6,674 bases of DNA, from positions 1 through 6,674 of the forward strand of contig SFIS01000094.1 of NCBI GenBank assembly GCA_004555245.1. The letters run 5' to 3'. A model generated the notes under the pieces. The model was not told where the DNA came from, did no database searches, and saw nothing but the letters and a program-made list of their open reading frames with translations. This DNA comes from Bacteroidales bacterium (lineage in GTDB: Bacteria; Bacteroidota; Bacteroidia; Bacteroidales; Bacteroidaceae). Positions within the stretch are counted from its first letter, which is position 1. Each line of letters opens with the position of its first letter. A program made the position numbers and the translations under genes. Shown piece after piece: positions 1 to 6,249 of this stretch.

Positions 1-84
1 ATCCAGATAGAACAGCCGTACTTCTATACGGAATTACTGCTGCCCGGAGTTTTGCTTAATGAAATTATTGGGGCTATAACCTAA
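1..84 (+). CDS. Possible 3' end of an upstream gene (27 codons, partial)
   Basis: Frame 1 is open from the window edge to a TAA at 82-84. It reads as 27 residues ending LLLPGVLLNEIIGAIT, a hydrophobic, protein-like tail. Nothing identifies the family. A second frame is also open over most of this stretch (to a TAA at 57-59), so 27 codons without a stop is weak evidence. No terminator-like hairpin with a T-tract follows, although hairpins without T-tracts lie further downstream at 223-320. This could be the C-terminus of a real gene whose body lies left of the window, or simply non-coding sequence. Confidence 0.3.
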   Translation: MQIEQPYFYTELLLPGVLLNEIIGAIT

Positions 85-222
85 TCGCTGAATAGTTACT
101 CATCTGTCCGCATTTGCATGAAGCATGAGTTTTGGATGAGGATGAATGCGCGGAAAGGACGGGATTAACAAAAAATTAGGTAAAACAATCGTAAAGAACT
201 GAAAACGTGAAGGCAAAGGCAT

Positions 223-320
223 TGCCGTAAAAGAAAAAAGCATTATCTTTACGGCAGATTAAGATGCGTCACATCTTTAATAGGAGAAAGAATCAACCGG
301 CTGCAGCGATGTTGCTACAG
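223..320 (+). promoter_or_regulatory. Structured leader with three successive hairpins before the hydrolase gene
   Basis: Three inverted repeats follow one another. TGCCGTAAA (223-231) pairs with TTTACGGCA (248-256) around an A-rich loop. AAGATG (261-266) pairs with CATCTT (272-277) around CGTCA. CTG-c-AGC (301-307) pairs with GCT-a-CAG (314-320) around GATGTT, with one mismatch. The last hairpin ends 10 nt before the GGAGG at 331-335. None is followed by a T-tract, so they do not look like intrinsic terminators. They could shape translation or stability of the downstream mRNA, but no known riboswitch class is recognised and transcription of this stretch is assumed. I found no clean TAnnTTTG promoter element here. 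Confidence 0.4.
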
Positions 321-330
321 CATAAAGAAA

Positions 331-335
331 GGAGG
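331..335 (+). promoter_or_regulatory. Strong Shine-Dalgarno site of the amidase gene
   Basis: AAAGGAGG ends 4 nt before the ATG at 340. Such a strong site is noteworthy because the neighbouring permease, lipoprotein and rsmI starts show none, as is usual for Bacteroidota. It settles the start at 340 over the overlapping out-of-frame ATG at 264. Confidence 0.7.
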
Positions 336-339
336 AACA

Positions 340-1425
340 ATGAAATCTGTCAGAGTTTTTTTCACCGCTATGGTGATTTGTTTGTCAAGCTTTCCGGCTT
401 ATGCATGCACCGGCATAACATTACGCACAGAAGGCGGCAACACTGTCGCTGCCCGTACGATAGAATGGGCTGGCAGTGATTTGGAGAGCAGGTATGTTGT
501 AGTTCCCCGGGGCTACACCCAGCGTTCGTATGTGCCGGGCGGCAAGAAAGACGGTATGCTGTTCACCTCGAGGTACGGCTACATCGGCTTGTCTGTCGAG
601 CGCGCCGAGTATGTGGTAGATGGCATGAACGAGAAAGGTCTGTCTGCCGGCCTTTTCTATTTCCCCGACTGCGGGAGCTATGAGCGGTACGATGCCCTGG
701 AGCGTGACTCCAGCGTGTCGGATCTCCAGCTCGTCCCGTGGATATTGGGACAGTGCAGCACTGTTGACGAGGTGATGTCTGCAGTCGGCAGGGTGCATGT
801 CGTGTCGGCTGACGAAAGAGGATCGACAGTCCATTGGCGTTTCACAGACACTTCCGGCAGACAGGTTGTCCTTGAGATTGTCGGCGGCAGGAAGATGTGG
901 CATGAGAATACGCTTGGCGTGCTGACCAACTCTCCGGACTTCGGCTGGCATCTGAAGAATCTGAACAATTACGCCAACCTTTATCCCGGGCGCGCTTCGG
1001 GTCTGGAGATAGGCGGAATGCATCTCAAGCCTTTCGGCGGTGGCGGCGGGCTTTACGGCATTCCGGGCGACATGACGCCGCCGTCACGTTTTGTCCGCGC
1101 CGCCTTTTTCCTGTCTGCCGCGCCTTGTCTTTCATCTTCAGAAGAGACGGTGATGCAGGCGTTTCATATCCTGAACAACTTCGACTTGCCCATCGGCGTG
1201 CAGACGAATATGGACGTGGAGGTGCCGGACATCCCGAGTGCGACACAATGGACTGTGGCGTGTGACATCGGGAACCGCCGCATCTATTACCGCACGATGT
1301 ACGACAGCACCATCCGCTGCTTCGACCTGAAGGCTACTGACTTCGTGAAGGTGAAATACGCGTCACATCCGTTGGATGCCGTCAAGCGTCAGCCCGTGAG
1401 ATTTGTCAAGGTTCAGACTGACTGA
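340..1425 (+). CDS. Secreted choloylglycine hydrolase / penicillin V acylase family amidase (Ntn hydrolase)
   Basis: A 361-aa linear C-N amide hydrolase of the Ntn superfamily. The family cleaves bile-salt amides, penicillin V or N-acyl amides such as acyl-homoserine lactones. Residues 1-22 form a signal peptide ending AYA. Cleavage there would expose Cys23 as the N-terminal nucleophile, as the mechanism requires, so the mature enzyme should be periplasmic or exported. Counting Cys23 as 1, family catalytic positions fall exactly in register: Arg17 (R39), Asn175 (N197 in LTNSP) and Arg228 (R250 in PPSRF). Position 20, usually Asp, is Glu (E42 in RTIEW). The GLNF Asn typical of Gram-positive bile salt hydrolases is replaced in GLFYF (104-108). 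Start choice is firm: GGAGG at 331-335 and the signal peptide. The family call is strong; the substrate cannot be told from sequence. Its end overlaps the convergent permease gene by 20 bp. Confidence 0.92.
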   Translation: MKSVRVFFTAMVICLSSFPAYACTGITLRTEGGNTVAARTIEWAGSDLESRYVVVPRGYTQRSYVPGGKKDGMLFTSRYGYIGLSVERAEYVVDGMNEKGLSAGLFYFPDCGSYERYDALERDSSVSDLQLVPWILGQCSTVDEVMSAVGRVHVVSADERGSTVHWRFTDTSGRQVVLEIVGGRKMWHENTLGVLTNSPDFGWHLKNLNNYANLYPGRASGLEIGGMHLKPFGGGGGLYGIPGDMTPPSRFVRAAFFLSAAPCLSSSEETVMQAFHILNNFDLPIGVQTNMDVEVPDIPSATQWTVACDIGNRRIYYRTMYDSTIRCFDLKATDFVKVKYASHPLDAVKRQPVRFVKVQTD

Positions 1426-2533
1426 CCACCTGTCCGCTCCCGTCCCGCTGCACGTCGTTCTCCGTCTCGTTCTCACCTGAGATATACCGTTTCCAATATG
1501 CCATGATGATTGTCGTGAGAGGCAGGGCGATGATAAGGCCGATGAATCCGAGCAAGGTTCCCCACACGGAGAGTGAGAGCAACAGGATTGCGGGGTTCAT
1601 TCCCATCGCCTTCCCCATGATTTTCGGTGTGACAAACATGTCAATTATGACTTGCACGATGCAGAACACGGCGAATGCGGAAGCGAAGATGACCCAGAAA
1701 TTCTCGCCAGTATCAGCCGCTTTCAGCAGTGCGAGGAAGGCAGTGGGGATGAGAGCGAAGGTGTGCAGGTAAGGCACGAGGTCGAGTATGCCGATGAGTA
1801 TGCCGAGACCTATCGCCATAGGGAATCCGATGATGGTGAATCCGATGCAGAAGAGTATGCCCATTGTCAGGGCCACGAGCCCCTGCCCGCGGATATAGTT
1901 GTTCATCGCGCGTTCTACATCGCCCATGACAGAACGCCAGAACGGTCTGTTTTTCTTCGGGAAGATGCGTATCCAGTTTTCTGACAGATACTCATAGTCG
2001 AGAAGAATGAAGAACATATAGAGCAAGACGATGCACGAGCCGACGAAGCTGTAGAGGAAGGTGAAAGTCTCGGAGAGCACGGCGAGCACCCCGGGAGCAG
2101 AGACCTTGAGCATGTTCGTGAAATCCTTTGAATGGAAGAACGCCTCAATCTCGTTTCTGTTGGCCACCATGAGCTGGTTGAGTGCGTCGGGAATGCTGGT
2201 GATGTGGGCCTTGAGGTGAATGTAGTTTGTCGCTACATGTCCGAGTTTCTGGAACTGTTCTATCATCGGCGGTACGATGAACCACATCACACCTCCGATG
2301 ACAGAGACGACCACAACAAGCGCAATGATGATCGACACCACTCTTAGGCGTATGTGCAGCCATCTCTCTATGCCTTTCACCACAGGGAAGATGAGATAGG
2401 CAAGAAACCATGCAATGAAGAAAGGCAGCAGGGCATTGCTGAGATAGTTCACTCCGAAAAAGACCGCAACGACAATGAGTGCGACGATGAGCCATCGCAT
2501 CACGCGGTCGAACGTTATCTCTTTATCTATCAT
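1406..2533 (-). CDS. AI-2E family transporter (YdiK/PerM-type permease)
   Basis: A 375-aa polytopic inner-membrane protein of the AI-2E transporter family. Members are implicated in small-molecule or Na+/H+ transport; the name comes from one autoinducer-2 exporter and does not prove that substrate. Hydrophobic helices are visible at about 13-30, 32-52, 65-87, 150-178, 215-237, 238-272, 278-300 and 313-345. A soluble stretch at 90-145 is typical of the family. Conserved landmarks are YIRGQ (213-217), DLVPYLHTFALIP (251-263, usually IPYLGP-like) and VTPKIMGKAMGMNP (301-314). The tail from about 352 is polar and acidic. Length is normal. The start gives a short cytoplasmic N-terminus followed directly by a membrane helix; no Shine-Dalgarno is evident. 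It lies 226 bp downstream of the lipoprotein gene on the same strand, across a palindromic spacer, so an operon is uncertain. Confidence 0.9.
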   Translation of the reverse strand: MIDKEITFDRVMRWLIVALIVVAVFFGVNYLSNALLPFFIAWFLAYLIFPVVKGIERWLHIRLRVVSIIIALVVVVSVIGGVMWFIVPPMIEQFQKLGHVATNYIHLKAHITSIPDALNQLMVANRNEIEAFFHSKDFTNMLKVSAPGVLAVLSETFTFLYSFVGSCIVLLYMFFILLDYEYLSENWIRIFPKKNRPFWRSVMGDVERAMNNYIRGQGLVALTMGILFCIGFTIIGFPMAIGLGILIGILDLVPYLHTFALIPTAFLALLKAADTGENFWVIFASAFAVFCIVQVIIDMFVTPKIMGKAMGMNPAILLLSLSVWGTLLGFIGLIIALPLTTIIMAYWKRYISGENETENDVQRDGSGQVVSQSEP

Positions 2534-2593
2534 TATTCTCTTTTGTCGTGTTGGTGTCTGTCGGTTGGCGGGCTGACAAGGTGATTGGTTTCA

Positions 2594-2676
2594 GTTGACA
2601 GGCCGGCACGTTGACGGGATTATTCGTTTTTGTTGTCGAGTTTATTTGGTTTGGACTTACGAGTTGACGAGTTGAC
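2594..2676. repeat. Cluster of GTTGAC motifs including a GAGTTGAC tandem duplication
   Basis: GTTGAC occurs at 2594-2599, 2610-2615, 2663-2668 and 2671-2676. The last two belong to an exact 8-bp tandem duplication, GAGTTGAC twice (2661-2676). The reverse complement occurs at 2714-2719. The stretch is AT-richer than the flanking genes and encodes nothing convincing. It may be a short simple-sequence repeat or protein binding sites; no known box is assigned. Confidence 0.5.
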
Positions 2677-2724
2677 AGTTTTTGGGCAGACAATACTGCC
2701 TGCCCTACGACTTGTCAACTCGTC
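2666..2724. repeat. Nested intergenic palindrome (12-bp outer arms, 6-bp inner arms)
   Basis: The outer arms are perfect: GACGAGTTGACA (2666-2677) and TGTCAACTCGTC (2713-2724). An inner pair, GGGCAG (2684-2689) and CTGCCC (2700-2705), forms a second hairpin in the loop. Neither strand has a T-tract just after the inner stem (the minus strand continues AAAAAC), so it is not an ordinary terminator. It lies between the lipoprotein stop and the permease start, both minus-strand. It could be a REP/MITE-like element or an mRNA stabilising or processing structure. Confidence 0.6.
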
Positions 2725-2759
2725 AGCTGTATGAATGAAGCAACTTGCCGGCAGAAGTG

Positions 2760-3605
2760 TCATTTGACCTGGACAACAAGATACTTGCTTGTTGACCAGA
2801 ACACCTCCGGATTTGTTATTCTCAGCACATACTGCTTCGAAGCGTCCTGTTGCAGCGTGTAGCTCGAAGCGGGGTGAGACGTGAGAATCTTTGCAGACTT
2901 GCTGTAAAGGCGTATCTCCTTGTCAACTCTGATATCTATCTTTGTGAAATAGTTCCGGTTGAAGTTAGACTGCAGCACGCGTCCTTTCTCGAGAATGCGG
3001 TTCTGTGTCAGCTCTTTCTTTGTTCCGAAGACATACCATGCGGTGTGAATCTGGCGGTCCTGGTTGCTGATGGTGTTGCTCTGCTCCTGCGTTTCAGTGC
3101 GCAGCTGTGCCACGTCTTCGTTGAGCGTTGTGACAGTCTGGTCGAGCTCTGTGATGCGCACGTCCTTCTGCGCCAGCTCGTCTCTGAGCACGGCAATCTC
3201 CTTGTTGCGTTCCTCAAGTTCCGAGGTGAGGTTCTCTATCGTAGTCTTCAGCTGCTCGGCGGCTATGCTGCCTTCCCTTGCCTGCTTCTGTAGTTTTGCA
3301 ATGAGTTCGCGGTTGTGCTTCATCGTCTGCGCGATGAAATTCATGTCGTTTCTTATCTGCGAGGCACGGTTCGTCGTCTCTCCATCCTTCGCCAGCGTCA
3401 CGCGGTTCTCTGCGGCGGAAATCTGTCTGAATCCCTCCTGAATCTCGTTGAGAGTTGACAACATATCGTTGATTTCGTTGTCTTTCTGTGCGATGATACG
3501 TGTCAGCGAGTCAGTCTTCTCGTTGTCAGCGTTGGCGTCGCTTTTCTTGTTGTCGCAGGCTGTCATGCTTAGCATGCAGAGTGCAAAGAAAATTAGTTTC
3601 TTCAT
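2760..3605 (-). CDS. Coiled-coil lipoprotein of unknown function
   Basis: A 281-aa predicted lipoprotein. MKK plus a hydrophobic stretch leads to a lipobox-like SMTAC with Cys17, so the mature protein would be lipidated at Cys17 and anchored in the envelope. Met at the -3 position is slightly off consensus. A charged low-complexity linker (18-35) follows. From about 35 to 190 the sequence is rich in Glu, Gln, Lys, Leu and Ile with heptad-like spacing, which suggests a long coiled coil, strongest at 115-185. The C-terminal 190-281 is a compact, beta-rich-looking domain with landmarks YVFGTKKEL (191-199), FTKIDIRVDKEI (220-231), SKSAKILTSHP (235-245) and NPEVFWSTSKYLVV (265-278). This architecture resembles a widespread uncharacterised Bacteroidales lipoprotein type as I recall it, but I cannot name a Pfam family. 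It lies 111 bp downstream of rsmI, with no Shine-Dalgarno or clear promoter. Confidence 0.85.
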   Translation of the reverse strand: MKKLIFFALCMLSMTACDNKKSDANADNEKTDSLTRIIAQKDNEINDMLSTLNEIQEGFRQISAAENRVTLAKDGETTNRASQIRNDMNFIAQTMKHNRELIAKLQKQAREGSIAAEQLKTTIENLTSELEERNKEIAVLRDELAQKDVRITELDQTVTTLNEDVAQLRTETQEQSNTISNQDRQIHTAWYVFGTKKELTQNRILEKGRVLQSNFNRNYFTKIDIRVDKEIRLYSKSAKILTSHPASSYTLQQDASKQYVLRITNPEVFWSTSKYLVVQVK

Positions 3606-3716
3606 GATGTTTCGTTTTTTTTGTTTTGCCCATGTCTGGAGACGGCGGCTTATTGTGGTTTATTGTTTACACCTTATTATATATGACATGCATTTGTCGC
3701 ATCGTCTGTCTGGACG

Positions 3717-4484
3717 TCATTCCGCACAGTCGGCATCCTGCCCTTCGTTTCTGAACTTGGCTTTCTTTTTGTGCGGCTTGTCTTTCTGTTTTCCGTCCTT
3801 TTCCTCTTTCATCTCATGACAGCCGGCAAGGACAATAACAATCTCGCCTTTCGGCGGTGTTTCTGTGAAATGACTAATGACATCAGCGAGCGTGCCCCTC
3901 ACCGACTCTTCGTGTATCTTGCTTATTTCGCGGCATACGCTCACCTGTCTGTCTTCTCCGCATACCGCGGCAAACTGTTGCAGTGTCTTGACGAGTCTGT
4001 ACGGCGATTCGTAGATGACGGTTGTCCTCGGTTCTGCTGCGAGTTGCTCGATACGTGTCTGCCTGCCTTTCTTCTGTGGCAGGAAGCCCTCGAAGCAGAA
4101 CTTGTCGCACGGCAGTCCGGAACTGACGAGTGCCGGCACGAAAGCCGTGGCCCCCGGCAGTGTCTGCACCTCGACCCCCGCCGCCACCGCAGCCCTGACG
4201 AGCAGGAATCCGGGGTCGGAAATGCCCGGCGTGCCGGCGTCAGTGACAAGGCTTATTGTCGCTCCTCCAAGCAGTCTCTCGACAATCGACGCCGTCGTGC
4301 TGTGCTCGTTGAATTTATGATGTGACATGAGAGGGCGGCTGATGTCGTAGTGTTTCAGCAGTACGCCCGATGTCCTTGTGTCTTCTGCGAGGATGAGGTC
4401 AGACTCTTTCAGCGTGCGTATCGCACGGAATGTCATATCCTCCATGTTGCCAACAGGTGTAGGCACGAGATATAGAATGCCCAT
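3717..4484 (-). CDS. rsmI: 16S rRNA (cytidine1402-2'-O)-methyltransferase RsmI
   Basis: A 255-aa SAM-dependent methyltransferase (tetrapyrrole methylase fold) that 2'-O-methylates C1402 in the decoding centre of 16S rRNA, acting in the cytoplasm on the small subunit. Diagnostic motifs in order: LYLVPTPVGN (4-13), AEDTR (33-37), TDAGTPGISDPG (81-92), LPGATAFVPAL (109-119), FEGFLPQKKG (131-140), IYESPYR (157-163) and REISKIHEE (185-193). Residues after about 222 form a Lys/Glu-rich, probably disordered tail. The frame is open further upstream to an ATG at 4547, but that ATG lies upstream of a canonical promoter (-7 element at 4517-4524), and the family begins at MGxLYLVPTPxGN, so the start is placed at 4484. 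It diverges from tdk; the lipoprotein gene follows on the same strand. Confidence 0.96.
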   Translation of the reverse strand: MGILYLVPTPVGNMEDMTFRAIRTLKESDLILAEDTRTSGVLLKHYDISRPLMSHHKFNEHSTTASIVERLLGGATISLVTDAGTPGISDPGFLLVRAAVAAGVEVQTLPGATAFVPALVSSGLPCDKFCFEGFLPQKKGRQTRIEQLAAEPRTTVIYESPYRLVKTLQQFAAVCGEDRQVSVCREISKIHEESVRGTLADVISHFTETPPKGEIVIVLAGCHEMKEEKDGKQKDKPHKKKAKFRNEGQDADCAE

Positions 4485-4516
4485 AGGACAGATGCTGTTT
4501 TTGATTTTACTGACTA

Positions 4517-4548
4517 CAAAAATACTCCATAATTCTGATATAGGCAAA
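4517..4548 (-). promoter_or_regulatory. Bacteroidota-type promoter of rsmI
   Basis: On the minus strand, TTTG (4548-4545) is followed after exactly 20 nt by TATTTTTG (4524-4517). This fits the Bacteroidota primary sigma factor consensus TTTG / 19-21 nt / TAnnTTTG in all twelve defined bases. Transcription should begin several nt downstream, near 4511, leaving a leader of about 25-30 nt before the ATG at 4484. Confidence 0.75.
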
Positions 4549-4580
4549 AAAAAACATCTTCTTCTTCATAATTTTAAATT

Positions 4581-4602
4581 TTCTTTGTAATTTTGCAAAG
4601 AA
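4581..4602 (+). promoter_or_regulatory. Probable tdk -7 promoter element inside a perfect inverted repeat
   Basis: TAATTTTG (4588-4595) matches the Bacteroidota -7 consensus TAnnTTTG. No TTTG is seen 19-21 nt upstream, so the -33 element is weak. The -7 element is exactly flanked by 7-bp inverted repeat arms, TTCTTTG (4581-4587) and CAAAGAA (4596-4602). That could be an operator or chance in an AT-rich spacer. The start codon at 4650 would follow a leader of roughly 45-50 nt. Confidence 0.55.
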
Positions 4603-4649
4603 TAACTAAGGAAAATGGTGACAACCACAAAAACAACGTACAGCACACT

Positions 4650-5234
4650 ATGACAAACAACAACAACGGCGAGACGCTTCGCCGCGGACGCATCGAGGTG
4701 ATATGCGGCTCGATGTTCTCGGGCAAGACAGAAGAGCTTATACGCCGCCTGCGCCGCGCCCAATTTGCGAGACAGAAGGTAGAGATCTTCAAGCCCGCCA
4801 TCGACACGCGCTATTCAGATGAAGAGGTGGTGAGCCACGACCACACCTCGCTTCTCTCCACCCCCGTAGAATCGTCGGGCTCCATACTGCTTCTGACAAG
4901 CGACACCGACGTGGTGGGCATCGACGAGGCACAATTCTTCGACCATGGCATTGTCGATGTATGCAACGAACTTGCCAACCGCGGCATACGCGTCATCATC
5001 GCCGGTCTGGACATGGACTTCAAAGGCCAGCCCTTCGGCCCCATGCCGGCCCTCATGGCCGTAGCCGACGATGTGCTGAAGGTACACGCCATCTGTGTGA
5101 AGTGCGGCGCTCTCGCCTACGTCAGCCATCGTATCGTCGAGGGCGAGAAACGTGTGCTGCTCGGAGAGACAAGAGAATATGAACCTCTGTGCAGATGCTG
5201 CTACGAGAACAGCATAAAGGAGAAACGGCAATGA
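4650..5234 (+). CDS. tdk: Thymidine kinase (type II, TK1-like)
   Basis: A 194-aa cytosolic enzyme that phosphorylates thymidine to dTMP with ATP in the pyrimidine salvage pathway. Numbering from the ATG at 4650: the P-loop GSMFSGKT is at 20-27, FKPAIDTRY at 46-54, and the Walker B/catalytic segment DEAQFFD at 92-98, with Glu93 as the expected catalytic base. GLDMDFKGQPFGPMP follows at 119-133. A zinc site of two CxxC pairs (C149/C152, C181/C184) encloses the lasso loop that closes over thymidine. Length and motifs are those of complete type II kinases. The frame is open to an ATG at 4593, but that ATG lies inside the candidate -7 promoter element, so 4650 is preferred; it gives the short N-terminus before RRGRIEV expected in Bacteroidales. 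It overlaps the HAD gene by ATGA, implying one transcript. Confidence 0.96.
   Translation: MTNNNNGETLRRGRIEVICGSMFSGKTEELIRRLRRAQFARQKVEIFKPAIDTRYSDEEVVSHDHTSLLSTPVESSGSILLLTSDTDVVGIDEAQFFDHGIVDVCNELANRGIRVIIAGLDMDFKGQPFGPMPALMAVADDVLKVHAICVKCGALAYVSHRIVEGEKRVLLGETREYEPLCRCCYENSIKEKRQ
5216..5222 (+). promoter_or_regulatory. Shine-Dalgarno site of the HAD gene, inside the end of tdk
   Basis: AAAGGAG ends 8 nt before the ATG at 5231, good spacing for initiation. The alternative in-frame ATG at 5240 would be 17 nt away, and the one at 5189 is upstream of the site. This supports the ATGA-overlap start and translational coupling to tdk. Confidence 0.65.
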
Positions 5235-5887
5235 CGGGCATGAAGCAGAAGAAGAAAGCCGTCATCTTTGATTTCGACGGCACCTTGTGCAACACGTCGC
5301 CCGGCATTCTGGCCACGATGCGCAAGACATTCGAGGAGATGGGCAAAGCCGTCCCTACGGCAACCGAGATGCGCGCCACCATCGGCCTGCCACTCGCCGA
5401 CGCCCTGAGACTCCTGGCACATCTCGACGACGAAGAGACAAGGCTTGCCACAGAGACATACCAGAAATGGTTTCCGCTCTACGAGCCGGCAGGCACCACA
5501 ATCTACGACGGCGTAAGAGAGACATTGGCGGCACTGAAGCAGAGAGGCACGAGGATGGCGGTCTGCACATCCCGCGACCGTGAATCGCTCATGCTCATCA
5601 TGCGCCCGAGAGGCCTGCATGAGTTTTTCGAGACAGAAGTGACAGGCTCTGACAATATCAAGGCGAAGCCCCTGCCCGACATGGTGCTCGCACTGCTCGG
5701 ACGCATGAGGCTCGGCGCAGAGGATGTGCTTGTCGTAGGAGACACCACTTTCGACATCGAGATGGGCAACGCGGCGGGATGCGACACCTGCGCCGTGACC
5801 TACGGCAACCATACCCCCGACCGGCTGCGAGAGGCGAAGCCCACCTATATGACTGGCAATTTCCGCGACCTGCTGACACTCGTCTGA
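5231..5887 (+). CDS. HAD-superfamily phosphatase, phosphoglycolate-phosphatase-like
   Basis: A 218-aa cytoplasmic HAD hydrolase of subfamily I with a helical C1 cap, in the Gph/PpaX/beta-phosphoglucomutase-like group. It should hydrolyse a small phosphorylated metabolite by way of a phospho-aspartate. Motif I is DFDGTL (14-19), with Asp14 as nucleophile and Asp16 as acid/base. The cap spans about 22-90. Motif II is the Thr/Ser in VCTSRD (111-116), motif III Lys146 in KAKPLPD, and motif IV GDTTFD (170-175) with Asp171 and Asp175 for Mg2+. All catalytic residues are present and the length is normal. The start at 5231 overlaps the tdk stop (ATGA) and is preceded by AAAGGAG. Cotranscription with a nucleoside kinase hints at nucleotide or sugar-phosphate metabolism, but the substrate cannot be assigned. 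Confidence 0.93.
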   Translation: MTGMKQKKKAVIFDFDGTLCNTSPGILATMRKTFEEMGKAVPTATEMRATIGLPLADALRLLAHLDDEETRLATETYQKWFPLYEPAGTTIYDGVRETLAALKQRGTRMAVCTSRDRESLMLIMRPRGLHEFFETEVTGSDNIKAKPLPDMVLALLGRMRLGAEDVLVVGDTTFDIEMGNAAGCDTCAVTYGNHTPDRLREAKPTYMTGNFRDLLTLV

Positions 5888-5947
5888 GTCCAAGGCTGAC
5901 ATCCGCCGGCCCGCCGGCAACGACACCGCACAACATCCTTCTATGCG

Positions 5948-5985
5948 AAAAGGCTGTTCTTCATCACCGGGAGAACAGCCTTTTT
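5948..5985 (+). terminator. Intrinsic terminator after tdk-HAD, possibly bidirectional
   Basis: AAAAGGCTGTTCT (5948-5960) and AGAACAGCCTTTT (5972-5984) pair perfectly over 13 bp around an 11-nt loop, with one further T at 5985. The T-run ends the rightward tdk-HAD transcript about 60 nt after the HAD stop. The A-run on the left arm would serve as a T-tract for minus-strand transcripts. Confidence 0.9.
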
Positions 5986-6249
5986 CCTGTGTATTATCCC
6001 CTCCCGCTTTTTCCTCGCACATTTTTATGCACTTGAGAAGGAGCGGCAATAATGCAGGGTTATAGGACATACAGTGCCCGTCTCCGGTTTTCGGGTTCAT
6101 GATGCCTGACCAGAATACTCGTTGTTGCAGACTGCAGCAGAGACACCCTGACACCACCACAGGCTATACTTCAGACCGCCATTGACCGTGTACCGATTCC
6201 GGAACACGTCTCCCGTAATGCGTGAAAAAACATTGTCGTCACGAAAAAG
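5986..6249. other. Gene-free spacer between terminator and tandem arrays
   Basis: No convincing gene, tRNA or recognised ncRNA is seen here. Long minus-strand frames that cross it either continue antisense through the HAD gene (from an ATG at 6160) or lack a start codon (6309 to 6097). The second reads protein-like for about 45 residues and may be a decayed remnant, but nothing identifies it. Confidence 0.4.

Noticed and set aside
118..168. 16-codon peptide gene (MKHEFWMRMNARKGRD)
   Set aside because: It is too short to support, has no Shine-Dalgarno, promoter or other evidence, and frames this short are expected by chance.
264..479. 71-aa plus-strand frame starting before the amidase gene
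   Set aside because: It overlaps the signal-peptide region out of frame, has no Shine-Dalgarno and has a composition unlike a protein; the GGAGG site serves the ATG at 340.
421..1023. 200-aa minus-strand open frame inside the amidase gene
   Set aside because: It lies wholly antisense to a well-supported enzyme whose catalytic residues are all in register, and it has no promoter, Shine-Dalgarno or domain.
2666..2724. Intrinsic terminator for the lipoprotein gene
   Set aside because: On the minus strand the inner hairpin is followed by AAAAAC instead of a T-tract, and the plus strand continues TACGACT; kept as a palindromic repeat instead.
3606..3716. Promoter for the lipoprotein gene at a minus-strand TATAAT
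   Set aside because: TATAAT lies in an AT-rich stretch with no properly spaced partner (a GCGACA is only 13 nt away), and Bacteroidota promoters use TAnnTTTG, which is absent here.
5201..6160. 319-aa minus-strand open frame from an ATG at 6160
   Set aside because: It runs antisense through the HAD gene and across the terminator, lacks recognisable motifs and is rich in Cys and His, as expected of a shadow frame in GC-rich coding DNA.
5989..6245. Small structured RNA (6S, SRP or tmRNA-like)
   Set aside because: I could not find the conserved core of any of these RNAs or closing stems for the stretch on either strand.
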